Shown one piece after another: positions 17,198 through 27,405 of a stretch of DNA of 64,000 nucleotides. The DNA is from Archangium gephyra. GTDB taxonomy: Bacteria; Myxococcota; Myxococcia; Myxococcales; Myxococcaceae. The position numbers and the translations under genes are program-made. The number at the start of each line of letters is the position of its first letter. The stretch's first letter is position 1. The stretch spans positions 11,184,501-11,248,500 of the forward strand of contig NZ_CP011509.1 in NCBI RefSeq assembly GCF_001027285.1, written 5' to 3'. The notes beneath the pieces are model-generated. The model made no database searches and had not been told where the DNA came from. It saw nothing but the letters and a program-made list of their open reading frames with translations.

Positions 17198-20100
17198 TTA
17201 CACGGTCTCCAGGGCCGCGAGGGCCACCGCGCGGAACGCCGTGCTGGTCCGCAGCACCGTGCCCACGTCCACCTTGGACGGGTCGGAGCCGCGCACCTCG
17301 GGCGACAGGTGCGCCAGCACACGCGACGCGGCGAGCGACGTGGGCACCGCGCGGAACGCCGCCACCGCCGCCTCGTCGAAGCCCTCCACCGCACCGGGCC
17401 GGCTCAGCGCCTCGCCCTTCTCACCCAGGCACAGCGCCAGCGCGCACAGGTAGCCCAACTCCAGCGGGCCGAAGCACGCCAGCGTCCCCGCGCCCAGCAC
17501 CAGCTCGTCCGGAGCGGCGAGGTACGCCTCCACTCCGCCCGCCGGGTTCAGGAAGACACGCACCGCGCCCGCCCCCAGCTCCTTCAGCGTGGGCCTCAGG
17601 GCCGCGTGCAGGCGGGGCATGCTCTCGTCCGTCACCGGTACCGCGTCCGGAGGCAGTGCGTGGCGGAAACCCTCGGGCAGCGCCACCGGGGAGAGCGTCG
17701 CCGCCGAGGCACTCGCCGTGCTGGAAACGAGCGCCGCGCCGAAGCCGTCCACGCGCGCCACCTCCATCGCCACGTCATCGCAGGCCGCCAACGCCTCGGC
17801 GTACAGCGTCCACCCGTCCGCGTCCACCGGCTGCTGCCGCAGGAGCTCGGGCCAGAGGTGGATGGCCAGCGCCGCGCCCTCGTACGTGGGCGACAGCCGC
17901 TCCGCCACCAGGCGCTTCGCCTGCATCGACAGCTGGCCGGCCTGGAAGAGCCGCTCGGCCAGGCGCACCGCGAACACCACCAGCTGCCCGTCCAGGTACT
18001 GGCGGAGGATGTCCTCCAACTGCGCCGGATCCTCCGTGAGGCGCTCGCGCAACTGCAGCGCCTCGCCCGTGAGGCCCTGCGCCTCGGCGATCCGCGCGCG
18101 CCGCTCCAGCCGCTCCGGCGTCTCCGGCAACAGCTTGAGCTGCTCGGCCGCCTCGGACAGCCGGCCCAGCGCCTCGTACGCCTCCGCGAGCCGCTCGCGC
18201 CACAGGCCCATCGCCGCCGGGCCCGCGAGAATGGCCGCCAGCTGCTCGGCCACCACCACGAAGCGCGCGTGGTTCTTCGTCTCGTCGTAGATGGGGAGCA
18301 GGAACTCCAGCGCGCGCACCGTGCCCGGCGCGTCCTCGAGTGCCTTCTCGAAGGCCTCCAGCGCGCGCGGCTTGTCGCCCGCCCACATCAGCATGTCGCC
18401 ATGCTCCACGTGGAGGCTGGCACGCAACTTGGGGTCCGTCTCCAACAGGATGAGCAGGCCCAGCGTGTCCGCCGCGTCCGTGGAGAAGCCCGCGTCCCGC
18501 TGCAGCCGGAAGCGCTCGCGCAGCAGCTTGCCCCGCCGCTCCGCCCAGTTGTCCGCCGCCTCCTCCAGCGCCGCGATGCGCTCCTCCAGCGGCAGCGCCC
18601 GGATGTGCGTGAGCACCGCCTCGGACAGCGCCTCGGGGTAGCTCCCCAGGCCCGAGAGCAGGCCCTTCAGGCGCTCGGTGAAGCCCGGCACCGTCGCGAG
18701 CCACTCCATCGCGCGCAGGCGGGACTCGGCCGAGGCTCCGTCCGCGCGCAGCACCTCGCCCCGCAGCTCCGTGGCCAGCGCCACGTCCCACTGCGTGAGC
18801 AGCTCCGCCAGCCGCAGCAGCCCGTCCCAGTCGCCCTCGGCGCGCAGGCCAGTGGCCAGGTCCGTAACGTGCGAGGCATCCGCGTCCGGCTTCGACACCA
18901 GCGCCCAGAGCGCCTCGCGGATCCGGGCCGCGTCTCCCGCACGCTCGGCCAGCGCCAGGGCCCCCGTGAGGTCTCCCGACTCGAGCGCCGGCCCGAAGCC
19001 CACCTCGACGGCACGCGCGGGCGCGTCCAGCCGCTGGAAGCGCTCGGCCAGCTCCGCCGGGCCCAACGTGTCCGGGGCCTCCGAGGCCACCCGCTCGAGC
19101 ACCTCGAGCGCCTCGGCATTCTCGCCCGCGGACTCCCACAGGTCCGCCGCCTCCAGCAGCAGCGCCGGACGCTGGGCGGAATACGCCAGACGCGCCGCCT
19201 GCAACAGCGACTGCGCCGCGCGTCCGGGCTCTTCCGCCACCCGGTGCAGGGCCGCCACCCACTTCAGCGACTCCACGTCGGGCTCGAGCGAGACGGCTTC
19301 ACGGGCCGCGCGCAGTGCATCCGGGATGCGGCCCGCGGCCTCGAACTCGCGCGACGCGGCCAGCAGCAGCTCCCGGCGCTCCGCGTTGGAGAGCAGCTCC
19401 GCCCGGGCCAGACGCACCTCGGCCAGCCGGCCCGGCTCCGTGGTGAGCAGCGGCTCCAGGGCCTCCAGCGCCTCGGCATAGCCCGCGCCGGACGTGCCCC
19501 GGGCCACCACCGCCTCCAGCATCTCACGGGCGAGCGGCTCACGGCCGGCGGCACTGGCCAGCGACGCCAGCTCCAGCCTCAGCAGGGAGGCCTCGTCCGC
19601 GTCCTCCGTGGCGGGCACCAGCCGCTCCAGCGTCTCCAGCAGCGCGGCCGAATCGCCCCGCTTGCGCAGGCCCGCCACCCGGGCCTTGAGCGCGGCCACG
19701 TTGGCCGGGTCCGCCTCGGCGGCGCGCTCCCGGAGGGCCTCGGCGCGCTGCGGATCGTCGAGCTGTTCCGCGGCGACCTCGGCGGCGGCCAGCAGCAACT
19801 CCGCGGCGCGAGAGCCACCGGCGGCCTGGGCACCCGCCTCGTAGACGGCGAGCAGGTCCGCGGGACGGCGCAAGGCACGCAGGCCCACCACCGCCCGGTC
19901 GATGATGCTCGCATCCGCGGGACGCAGGCGCGCCAGGTGCAGCAGCGCGTCGATGGAGTCCTTCGGGTCCTCGAAGAGGTCCGCCGCGCGGCGGTACAGC
20001 ACCTCGGCGGTAGCCGCGTCCGCCTTGCGCGCGAGCTTCAGGGAGGCGCGGTACAGCCCCTTGGAGTCCCCCGTCTTGCCGTACACCTCGGCGAGCAGCG

Positions 20101-23100
20101 ACAGGGCCTCCTGGCCCCGCGCGCCCTCGGGCTCCAGCGCCACCACGGCCTCGAAGGACTCCGCGGCATCGCGGTACGCACCCGAGGCCAGCGAGGCATG
20201 GCCGAGCCGCAGGTGCGTGCGCACGCGCACCGGCACGGGCAGCGACTCGCCTCCCGCGGCGAGCAGACGCCGGTCATAGGGCTGGGCCGCGCCCGGGCCC
20301 CCACCCTCGGCGGCCAGCTCCGCGCGCGTGGCGAGCGCGTCCACGTCGTTGCCCGCCTTGGACAGGTAGTCGTCGAAGGCCTGGGCGGCGAGCAGCACCT
20401 CTCCCGCCTTCAGCAGGGTGTCCGCGCGCTCGCGCAGCAGCGGCAGGGCCTGCTCGGGCGGCACGGCGGCGGCACGCAGGGAGAGCAACTCCGCCAGCCG
20501 GCGCACGTCCCCGGCGGCCCGGGCGCGCAGCACGTGGAAGGCCTCGGCGCTGGAGGGAGCCAGCTCGAAGGCCTGGTCCTCGCACAGCAGCGCGCGCTCC
20601 AGCGCCCCGGCCTCGCGGAAGGCCCTGGCGGCGGCGAGGTAGCTCTCCGCGGCCTGCGCGGGCGGCTGCTTCTGGGCCCGGCGCAACAGCAGCGCTGCGA
20701 GCGCCTGGGTGTCGCCCGTCTCCGTCAGCCACGCGCGGTGGCGCGAGTACAGCGGCTCCTGGAAGGGGTCCGCCTCCAGCAGCAGGGCGTCGAACTCGGC
20801 GGCGTCCGCCTCGCGCCCCATCCCGTGGAGCACGTCCGCCACCTGGCGCGTGAGGCCCAGGTCATCCGGCAGCGCGGAGCGCGCGGCGAGCAGCGCGATG
20901 ATGGCGGCCTCCGGACGTCCCGCGCGCTCCCGGTACAGGGTGGCGGCACGCAGCAGCAGCAGCGCACGGCGGGCGGCGTCCTGCTCGAAGGAAGCGGACT
21001 CCTCGAACCAGGCGGCCAGCTCGGCCACCCGGCCCTCGCGCTCCAGCAGCTCGCACAGGAGCGTCTCGGCCTCCTGGAGGGAGCGGTCCAGCCCGAGCGC
21101 CTCGCGCAGGAAGCCCTCGGCCTTCTCCGAGTCACCCAGGACGCCGAGGTACAGCTTCGCCAGCCGCAGCAGCGACGGGGCCTTCTCGCGCGTGCCGGAC
21201 AGCAGCGGCAGGGCGCGCTCCAGCCAGCGGGCCTCGGCGGCGGTGTCGCCCCGGCGCACGGCCAGCTCGATGCCCATGCGCGCCGTGTCCAGCTGCTCGG
21301 ACAGCGTGAAGGCCCGCTCCAGCGCCACCTCGGCGGCGGGCAGGTCCAGCTTCGCGTCGCGCAGCATCTCCGCGCGGTGACGCTCGCAGTCGGCGGCCTC
21401 GTCGTTCCGCTCCGCCTTCTCCAGGAGGAAGCGCAGCGCCTCCAGCGAGCGCAGGGACTCGTCCACCCGGCCCGCTTCCTCGGCCAGCAGCGCGTGCTCC
21501 GAGCAGGCCGAGATGGCTCCGTCCAGGTCTCCCGCCTCCTGGCTGAGCGCGGCCACCAGCTGGAGCTGGGCCATCAGCTCGGGGACGCGGCCCGCGTTGC
21601 GGTAGAGCGTGGCGAGCGACTCGTGCAGCGGCAGCGGCTCCTCCGCCATCTCCGCCGCGCGCACCAGCAGCGAGGCGGCGAGGGTGGAGTCGGCCAGCGA
21701 GTCCCGGGCGCGCTCGGACAGCGACACGAGGCGCTCCGCCGTCTTCTCCGAGGGCGGCAGGGCGCGCGCGTGGGCGACGAGCACGTCGAAGGCGGCGCGG
21801 GGCTCGTCCTTCTCCAGCAGCGCGGCGAGCCGGTGCACCGCCACTTCATTCAGCGGAATCTCCGCGAGCAGCCGCTTGTACGCGGACACCGCGCGGCGCG
21901 AATCCCCGAGCTTCTCGGCGAGTGCCCCCAGGCGCAGCCAGGCCTTCTCGGCGCGCTCGGGCTCGGAGGAGAAGTCCGCGGCGGCGGCGAGCTGCTCCTG
22001 CAGGGGCAGCGCTTCCTTCACGTCGCCTTGCAGGAAGAGGAGCTCGGCCAGCTCGGCGAGCTGCGCATCCCGCGCGGGCACCAGCGCATGGGCACGGCGG
22101 GCGAACTCCAGGGCCCGGGCCATGTCCCCGGCGGCGCGCGCATGCACGGCGCCCTCGCGCAGGAGGGTGGCAGCCTCGGCCGGAGGCAGGTGGCTGGTGC
22201 CGACGTCGAGCAGCTTCGCGGCCTCGGCGGAGTCACCCCGGCCAGCGACGAGGGCCACCAGCCGGCGGCGCACGTCGATGTTCTCGGGAGCCAGGCGCAC
22301 CGCCTGCCGCAGCGCGGCCTCGGCGGCCTCGGGCTGCTCCAGGCGCTCCAGGTGGAGGGTGCCCAGCTCGGCGTAGAGGGTGGCGGCCTCGGGAGGAGGC
22401 GCGTGCGAGGCCTCGGCGGCGAGCAGGCCCGCGAGGCGCGTCCAGTCCTCCTGGTCCCGCAGCACGCGCTGGAGCGCGGCGGTGGCCCCCGCATGGCGCG
22501 GAGCAAGGGAGAGCGCCGCCTCCAGGCTGTCCGCGGCCTCGGCGAGCTTGCCGGTCTTCTCGAGCAGGCTCGCCCGCGCCAGCTGCGCCTCCACGCGGCG
22601 AGGCAGCGGGCCCTGACGCGCGGCCTCGGCGAGCGCCTCCGCCTCGGCGTCCGGCATCCCATCGCGGCGCGCGAGCGTGGCGAGGGCGAAGAAGGCATCA
22701 CTGCGCTCGGCCGGAGACAGCGGCAGCGCCACGGCGGCGAGCAGGGCCTCGCGAGCCGGGGCGCGCGCGTCCTTCTCCACCAGCACGGTGGCGATGGAGA
22801 GCAGGCGCGTGCGGGCGCGCTCGGCGAGCTCCGGCTCGGAGGCCACCACCTGGCGCCAGGCCTCCAGCTCGTCCACGTCGTCACCGGCCTCGCGGGCGAG
22901 CGCGGCGATGGCGAGCCACAGGGGCGCGGGCCGGTGGGAGAGCTTCGTGGCGGCGAGGAAGTCGTCGCGCGCGGACTGGGAGCGGCCGGCGTTGCGGTGG
23001 AGCGCGGCGCGGCGGGCGAGCAGCTCGGCGCGAGAATCCCCCGCGGCGGAAGTGATGAGGGTGCCCAGCAGGGCGAGGCGCTCGGCCTCCTCCTGGGCGG

Positions 23101-26100
23101 TGCCGGTGCCCGGCGGGGGCAGCAGCTCCAGCAGGCCCTGGGTGGCCCAGGTGTCGTGGGGCTCCTCGGCGAGAATGCTGCGCAGGGCGTCGGCGGCCTC
23201 GGCGGGGCGGCCCAGGGCGAGGCACAGCTCGGCCAGCTCGCGGCGCGCGGAGCGGCGGGCGTCTCCGGAGAGGCGCGGCCACAGCGTGGCGAGCAGGTCC
23301 GCCAGCGCCTCGCGCGCCCCGGCCTTGCGGTGGAGGCCGGCGAGCTCCACCTGGGCCTCGAGGTCCTCGGGAGCCAGGGTGCAGTACTGCGCGAGCAGAC
23401 GGCGGGCGGAGTCCGGGCGTCCGGCGCGCACGGCGGCGGCGGCGGCACGGCGGGTGAGCTCCAGCAGCTCGTCCTCGCGGGGCGCGTCCGGGTCCACCGC
23501 GGGCAGGGCCAGCACCGCCTCGAAGTCCTCGAGGGCGGCGCGGGGGTCCGCCTGCATGCGCAGCTCGCCGCGGCGCATGCGCGCGGGAGCGAAGGAGGCC
23601 TCGCGCTCCAGGGCCTCGGCGAGGAAGGCCTCCTCGCGGCTGGTGCCCATGGCGAGCACGGAGGCGCGGTAGAGGAGCTTCGCGCCCGCGCGGGCATCCG
23701 TCACGAGCGCGGCCTTGCGCGCGAAGAGGCGGGCGGCCTCCAGTTTCTCGCCACGCTCCAGCTCCAGCTCGGCGAGCGCGTCGAGGGCCTCGGCGGCCAG
23801 CGGGCCGGAGGGGCTCGCGTCGAGGGCGGCGGACAGGCGCAGGAGGGCGGGGCCCTTCTCCCCGCGCTCCAGGAGGACGCGGGCGCTCTGCAGGAAGAGG
23901 GGCGCGGCCTCGGCGGCGCGCTCGGCGGCGACGAGGGCCTGGGCACGCGAGGCCCACAGCTCGGCCAGCTCACGCGTCTCACCGGCCTCGGTGTAGAGGG
24001 CCTCCAGCCGGGAGGCGAGCGCATCATCCAGGCGGCGCAGCGGGAAGGCCTGGGCGTAGGCGGCGATGGCGGCCTCGCGGTCTCCCATCAATTCGCATGC
24101 GCGGCCCAGGCGCGAGCGGACATCCGCGAGGCGCTCGGGGGCGGTGGTGCGCGGCAGCGAGGACAGCAACGACTCCAACGCGCGCCGGGCGTGCTCGGGG
24201 CGCTCGCAGCGCAGCGAGAGCTCCGCCAGCTCCAGCAGCACGGCCTGCTCCGGAGACAGACGCGCGGCCTTCTCCAGGGCCACCAGCGCTTCGCCCAGAC
24301 GGCCCAGCCGGGCCTCCAGCACGTTGGCCAGCTCGCGCAATGCCGCCGCGGCGAGCCGCTTGTCGCCCTGGGCCTCGGCCACGCGCGCCCGCTCTTCCAG
24401 GGCAGTGGCCAGGCCCGCCATGTCCGAGCGCTTGCGCTGGAGGGCGCACAGCTCGCCCAGGGTGGGCAGGTCATCCGGCTCCGCCTTCAGCACCTCCTGG
24501 AGGGCGGTGGCGGCGAGGTCCAAATCGAAGGCCAGGTCGCGCGCGGCGACGGAGAGGCGGCGGTACTTCTGCGCGCGCTCCTTGGGCTCGGGGGTGAGGC
24601 GCGCGAGGGCGGAGAGGCAGCGGGTGAGCAGCCCGCCATCGCGGCGCGCCTCGGCGAGCGCCAGCATGGACTCCAGCGCTGGCTTGTGGTCGGGGTCGGC
24701 CTCGAGCGCCGAGGTGAGGAGGCGCTCGGCCTTCTCGGGCTGCTGCAGGCGGCCGCGGTACAGCTCTCCGGCCTCGGCCCAGAGGGCGGCGCGGCGGCCG
24801 GGCTCCTCGTGGACGGCGGCGGCCTTCTCCAGCGCCTCGGCGAGTTCCTGGGTGCGGCCGGTGGCGCGGAAGTAGGGAATCAGCTCGTCGAGCGCGGAGG
24901 TGTCGCGCGGGTCCAACGCGAGCGCGGCCTCCAGGTGCTCGCGGGCGCGGGCGGGGTCGCCGAGCTTCGTGCGGTACAGGCGCGCCAGGGCGTGGTGGCT
25001 CTGGTGCGCGGCCTGGCGGATGGACTCGGAGCGCGGCGCGGGGCCGGCCAGCTCCAGCGCCTGCTGGTAGCCCGCGAGGGCCTCCTGCAGCTTGCCCAGC
25101 TTCTCGGCCACGCGGGCGGTGGAGAAGAGAGGCTCGGGCTCACCGGGCAGCAGCGACGCGGCCTCGCGGAAGCGCAGCAGCGCGTTGTCCGGCTGCTGGA
25201 GGCCCTCTTCCCAGATGCGGCCGGCGAGGAGGTTGGCGCGGCCCACGCGGTCCAGCTCGTGGCGGGCCATGGCCACCTCGCGCAGGCGGTCCAGGGCCTT
25301 GAGGGCGCGCAGGTGCTCGCCGCCGCGGTGGCACAGCTCCCCCAGCAGCAGCAGGGCATCCGGCTGGTCCGGCGCGAGGCGCAGCGCGGCCTCGCAGTGC
25401 AGGCGGGCACCGGCGACATCGTCCTCCGTCTGGGCGCACAGCCGCGCGAGGTGCACGTGGGCATCCGCGGCCTCGGCGGGGTCTCTGGCGAGCGCGGCGA
25501 TGCGGCGGTAGGCGCGCACGGCACCGGCGCGGTCGCGGCTCTGGTCCGAGGCGCGTGCGAGGGCCTTGAGGGAAGGCAGGTGGTCCGGCTTGAGGCCGAG
25601 CACCTCATGGAGGGCCTTCACGGCCACCTGGGGCGCGTGGTCCCGCGCGGCACGGGCGGCGGCCTCGGCGGAGAAGAAGGCGGCGGCCTCCTCGGAGGCG
25701 CGGCGCGCGAGGGTGCACAGGGCGAGGTAGCGCTCGGCGGCGCGGGCGTGCTCGTTGCGGCGCTCGCGCACCACGGCCTCGCCCCAGAGGGCGGCGGGGC
25801 TCTTCTCGCGGCGGCGCAGCAGCGTGGCGGCCACGTCCAGGGCCAGGTCGTGCGCCTGCGGGTCCGCCACGAGGAGCGACAGCAGACGCTCGGCGGCGAA
25901 GGGGTGGGCGTCCTGGGCGTCACCGGCCTGCAGGTACGCGTCGCGGGCCTCGGCGAGCTTGCCCTGGGCGAGCAGCGCCTCGGCGTCGGCGAAGGCACGG
26001 GAGCCCTCGAGGGCCAGCAGCAGCTCCTCGTCGGGCGGAGCCGGAGGCGGCAGGCCACCGGAGGAGAAACGCAGGCGCAGGCCCGCGCTGCTCACCTCGG

Positions 26101-26740
26101 CGGAGGACAGGCGCGCGGTGTCCAGCACGGGCATCTTGAAGCCCCGGCTGACGGCGGCCTTCTGGCAGAGCGCGGGCAGCACGCGCGTGGAGAAACCGGT
26201 GGCGCCGCGCACCTCCACCTCGGGCAGCAGGCCCAGCTCGGCCACGGTGGCGGCGAGGAGGCCGGGCACCTGCACCGACGGCGTGGAGGCGAAGCCGTAC
26301 AGGCGCACGTCGTAGAGGTAGAGGGCGAGCCGCTCGCCATCCGCGTCGAAGGCCACCTTGAAGGTGAGCGGGGTGCGCTCCGGGGCCTGGAGGAAGGCCT
26401 GGCCCTCGAGGTAGCCGGGGCGGAAGTGCAGCTTGAGGCCCTCGAGGCCGGCCACGCGTCCGGCCAGCTCCGTCACCTTGCGCGCCACCAGCTCCGCGTC
26501 GACGTGCAGCTCCAGGAAGCCGAAGAGGAGCTTCTTGCGCTGGTAGCGCGAGGCGCCCGCGCTGACGTTGAAGGGGAAGGTGACGTCGGGAATCTGCAGC
26601 GCGAAGTCGGCGATGGACAAGCCGGGCGCCAGCTCGAGGGGCGGAAACCCCACGAAGGCGCGCCTGTCCAACAGGCGCAGCTCGGGGGCGGCGGCTTGCG
26701 CTTCGGACGCGGGCTTGGGGGAGTCGCTGTCGGTGGCCAT
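17198..26740 (-). CDS. Giant tetratricopeptide-repeat protein (about 3180 residues)
   Basis: One uninterrupted 9.5-kb reading frame, about 15% of the window. From the ATG at 26,740 (MATDSDSPKPASE) the first ~250 residues form a beta-rich domain (LSIADFALQIPDVTFPFNVS; LKLHFRPGYLEGQAFL) that faintly resembles lipid-binding DUF2993/LmeA-like folds; this is tentative. The rest is essentially continuous TPR/SEL1-like helical repeat with the W/Y-L-G-A-Y-A pattern (for example VHLARLCAQTEDDVAGARLHCEAALRL). A distinct ~150-residue C-terminal segment contains FLNPAGGVEAYLAAPDELVLG. No signal peptide or membrane segment is seen. Such a solenoid would be a large protein scaffold; partner and process are unknown. 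It heads the operon with a lipoprotein, queC and the VanX-like gene. A complementary-strand frame nearly as long is only a codon-bias shadow. Confidence 0.88.
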   Translation of the reverse strand: MATDSDSPKPASEAQAAAPELRLLDRRAFVGFPPLELAPGLSIADFALQIPDVTFPFNVSAGASRYQRKKLLFGFLELHVDAELVARKVTELAGRVAGLEGLKLHFRPGYLEGQAFLQAPERTPLTFKVAFDADGERLALYLYDVRLYGFASTPSVQVPGLLAATVAELGLLPEVEVRGATGFSTRVLPALCQKAAVSRGFKMPVLDTARLSSAEVSSAGLRLRFSSGGLPPPAPPDEELLLALEGSRAFADAEALLAQGKLAEARDAYLQAGDAQDAHPFAAERLLSLLVADPQAHDLALDVAATLLRRREKSPAALWGEAVVRERRNEHARAAERYLALCTLARRASEEAAAFFSAEAAARAARDHAPQVAVKALHEVLGLKPDHLPSLKALARASDQSRDRAGAVRAYRRIAALARDPAEAADAHVHLARLCAQTEDDVAGARLHCEAALRLAPDQPDALLLLGELCHRGGEHLRALKALDRLREVAMARHELDRVGRANLLAGRIWEEGLQQPDNALLRFREAASLLPGEPEPLFSTARVAEKLGKLQEALAGYQQALELAGPAPRSESIRQAAHQSHHALARLYRTKLGDPARAREHLEAALALDPRDTSALDELIPYFRATGRTQELAEALEKAAAVHEEPGRRAALWAEAGELYRGRLQQPEKAERLLTSALEADPDHKPALESMLALAEARRDGGLLTRCLSALARLTPEPKERAQKYRRLSVAARDLAFDLDLAATALQEVLKAEPDDLPTLGELCALQRKRSDMAGLATALEERARVAEAQGDKRLAAAALRELANVLEARLGRLGEALVALEKAARLSPEQAVLLELAELSLRCERPEHARRALESLLSSLPRTTAPERLADVRSRLGRACELMGDREAAIAAYAQAFPLRRLDDALASRLEALYTEAGETRELAELWASRAQALVAAERAAEAAPLFLQSARVLLERGEKGPALLRLSAALDASPSGPLAAEALDALAELELERGEKLEAARLFARKAALVTDARAGAKLLYRASVLAMGTSREEAFLAEALEREASFAPARMRRGELRMQADPRAALEDFEAVLALPAVDPDAPREDELLELTRRAAAAAVRAGRPDSARRLLAQYCTLAPEDLEAQVELAGLHRKAGAREALADLLATLWPRLSGDARRSARRELAELCLALGRPAEAADALRSILAEEPHDTWATQGLLELLPPPGTGTAQEEAERLALLGTLITSAAGDSRAELLARRAALHRNAGRSQSARDDFLAATKLSHRPAPLWLAIAALAREAGDDVDELEAWRQVVASEPELAERARTRLLSIATVLVEKDARAPAREALLAAVALPLSPAERSDAFFALATLARRDGMPDAEAEALAEAARQGPLPRRVEAQLARASLLEKTGKLAEAADSLEAALSLAPRHAGATAALQRVLRDQEDWTRLAGLLAAEASHAPPPEAATLYAELGTLHLERLEQPEAAEAALRQAVRLAPENIDVRRRLVALVAGRGDSAEAAKLLDVGTSHLPPAEAATLLREGAVHARAAGDMARALEFARRAHALVPARDAQLAELAELLFLQGDVKEALPLQEQLAAAADFSSEPERAEKAWLRLGALAEKLGDSRRAVSAYKRLLAEIPLNEVAVHRLAALLEKDEPRAAFDVLVAHARALPPSEKTAERLVSLSERARDSLADSTLAASLLVRAAEMAEEPLPLHESLATLYRNAGRVPELMAQLQLVAALSQEAGDLDGAISACSEHALLAEEAGRVDESLRSLEALRFLLEKAERNDEAADCERHRAEMLRDAKLDLPAAEVALERAFTLSEQLDTARMGIELAVRRGDTAAEARWLERALPLLSGTREKAPSLLRLAKLYLGVLGDSEKAEGFLREALGLDRSLQEAETLLCELLEREGRVAELAAWFEESASFEQDAARRALLLLRAATLYRERAGRPEAAIIALLAARSALPDDLGLTRQVADVLHGMGREADAAEFDALLLEADPFQEPLYSRHRAWLTETGDTQALAALLLRRAQKQPPAQAAESYLAAARAFREAGALERALLCEDQAFELAPSSAEAFHVLRARAAGDVRRLAELLSLRAAAVPPEQALPLLRERADTLLKAGEVLLAAQAFDDYLSKAGNDVDALATRAELAAEGGGPGAAQPYDRRLLAAGGESLPVPVRVRTHLRLGHASLASGAYRDAAESFEAVVALEPEGARGQEALSLLAEVYGKTGDSKGLYRASLKLARKADAATAEVLYRRAADLFEDPKDSIDALLHLARLRPADASIIDRAVVGLRALRRPADLLAVYEAGAQAAGGSRAAELLLAAAEVAAEQLDDPQRAEALRERAAEADPANVAALKARVAGLRKRGDSAALLETLERLVPATEDADEASLLRLELASLASAAGREPLAREMLEAVVARGTSGAGYAEALEALEPLLTTEPGRLAEVRLARAELLSNAERRELLLAASREFEAAGRIPDALRAAREAVSLEPDVESLKWVAALHRVAEEPGRAAQSLLQAARLAYSAQRPALLLEAADLWESAGENAEALEVLERVASEAPDTLGPAELAERFQRLDAPARAVEVGFGPALESGDLTGALALAERAGDAARIREALWALVSKPDADASHVTDLATGLRAEGDWDGLLRLAELLTQWDVALATELRGEVLRADGASAESRLRAMEWLATVPGFTERLKGLLSGLGSYPEALSEAVLTHIRALPLEERIAALEEAADNWAERRGKLLRERFRLQRDAGFSTDAADTLGLLILLETDPKLRASLHVEHGDMLMWAGDKPRALEAFEKALEDAPGTVRALEFLLPIYDETKNHARFVVVAEQLAAILAGPAAMGLWRERLAEAYEALGRLSEAAEQLKLLPETPERLERRARIAEAQGLTGEALQLRERLTEDPAQLEDILRQYLDGQLVVFAVRLAERLFQAGQLSMQAKRLVAERLSPTYEGAALAIHLWPELLRQQPVDADGWTLYAEALAACDDVAMEVARVDGFGAALVSSTASASAATLSPVALPEGFRHALPPDAVPVTDESMPRLHAALRPTLKELGAGAVRVFLNPAGGVEAYLAAPDELVLGAGTLACFGPLELGYLCALALCLGEKGEALSRPGAVEGFDEAAVAAFRAVPTSLAASRVLAHLSPEVRGSDPSKVDVGTVLRTSTAFRAVALAALETV

Positions 26741-26988
26741 CGGGGGGCTGCTGTCGAGCACGGGAAGGTACCACGTGCTCCAACCCCCCGGAATTTTTGC
26801 TGTTCCCCCGGCCGGAGGGCAGGCAACGGGCCCTCCACGTCCGCTCGCGAGCTGTGCCAGAGTCCGGGCTCCCAGGAGAAGGAGGAGGTCTCGCGCGAGG
26901 CGCTCCAGAATACCCGGCACCTCTACCTCAAGGTATTCCTCCGCTAAACCCCCTCTCCTCAACCCCCTCTCCAAGGAGTCTCCGCACG

Positions 26989-27393
26989 ATGAGCTCGACG
27001 GTTTCGACGTTCCTGATGTTCGAAGGCAAGAAGGCCGAGGAGGCGATGACGTTCTACGTGTCGCTCTTCAAGGACGCGAGTGTCACCCACATCCAGCGCT
27101 ATGGCCCGGGTGAGCCCGGCGCCGAGGGCTCGGTGGTGCAGGCGGCCTTCACCCTCAACGGCCAGCGCTTCATGTGCATCGACAGCAGCATGAAGCACGG
27201 GTTCACCTTCACGCCCGCCACGTCCATCTTCGTCACGAGTGATTCGGAGGCGGAGATCGACCTGCTGGCCGCGAAGCTGGGCGAGGGAGGACAGGTGATG
27301 ATGCCGCTGGGCGAGTACCCGTTCAGCCGGAAGTTCACCTGGCTCGCCGACCGGTACGGGGTGTCGTGGCAGCTCAGCCTGAAGACGGCGTGA
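26989..27393 (+). CDS. VOC-family protein, PhnB / 3-demethylubiquinone methyltransferase-like
   Basis: A 134-residue cytoplasmic protein with the compact VOC fold of the so-called 3-demethylubiquinone-9 3-methyltransferase family: an initial TFLMFEGKKAEEAMTFYVSLF, then QAAFTLNGQRFMCIDS, and an ending DRYGVSWQLSL. Members often act as uncharacterised dioxygenase or lyase-like enzymes, and the methyltransferase name is historical. An AAGGAG site (26,973-26,978) sits ten bases before the ATG at 26,989. It is unlike the tailed VOC protein at 1738, which has a different core and extra ends. It is divergent from the giant TPR gene and convergent with the PilZ gene. Confidence 0.87.
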   Translation: MSSTVSTFLMFEGKKAEEAMTFYVSLFKDASVTHIQRYGPGEPGAEGSVVQAAFTLNGQRFMCIDSSMKHGFTFTPATSIFVTSDSEAEIDLLAAKLGEGGQVMMPLGEYPFSRKFTWLADRYGVSWQLSLKTA

Positions 27394-27405
27394 GCGGAGC
27401 CGGCC

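Noticed and set aside
17309-26947. A 9.6-kb open frame on the plus strand opposite the giant TPR gene
   Set aside because: Its translation is Arg/Gly/Gln/His-rich without domains, and the frame exists because the leftward gene has extreme third-position G/C bias that removes stops from the complementary strand. The leftward protein has clear TPR pattern.
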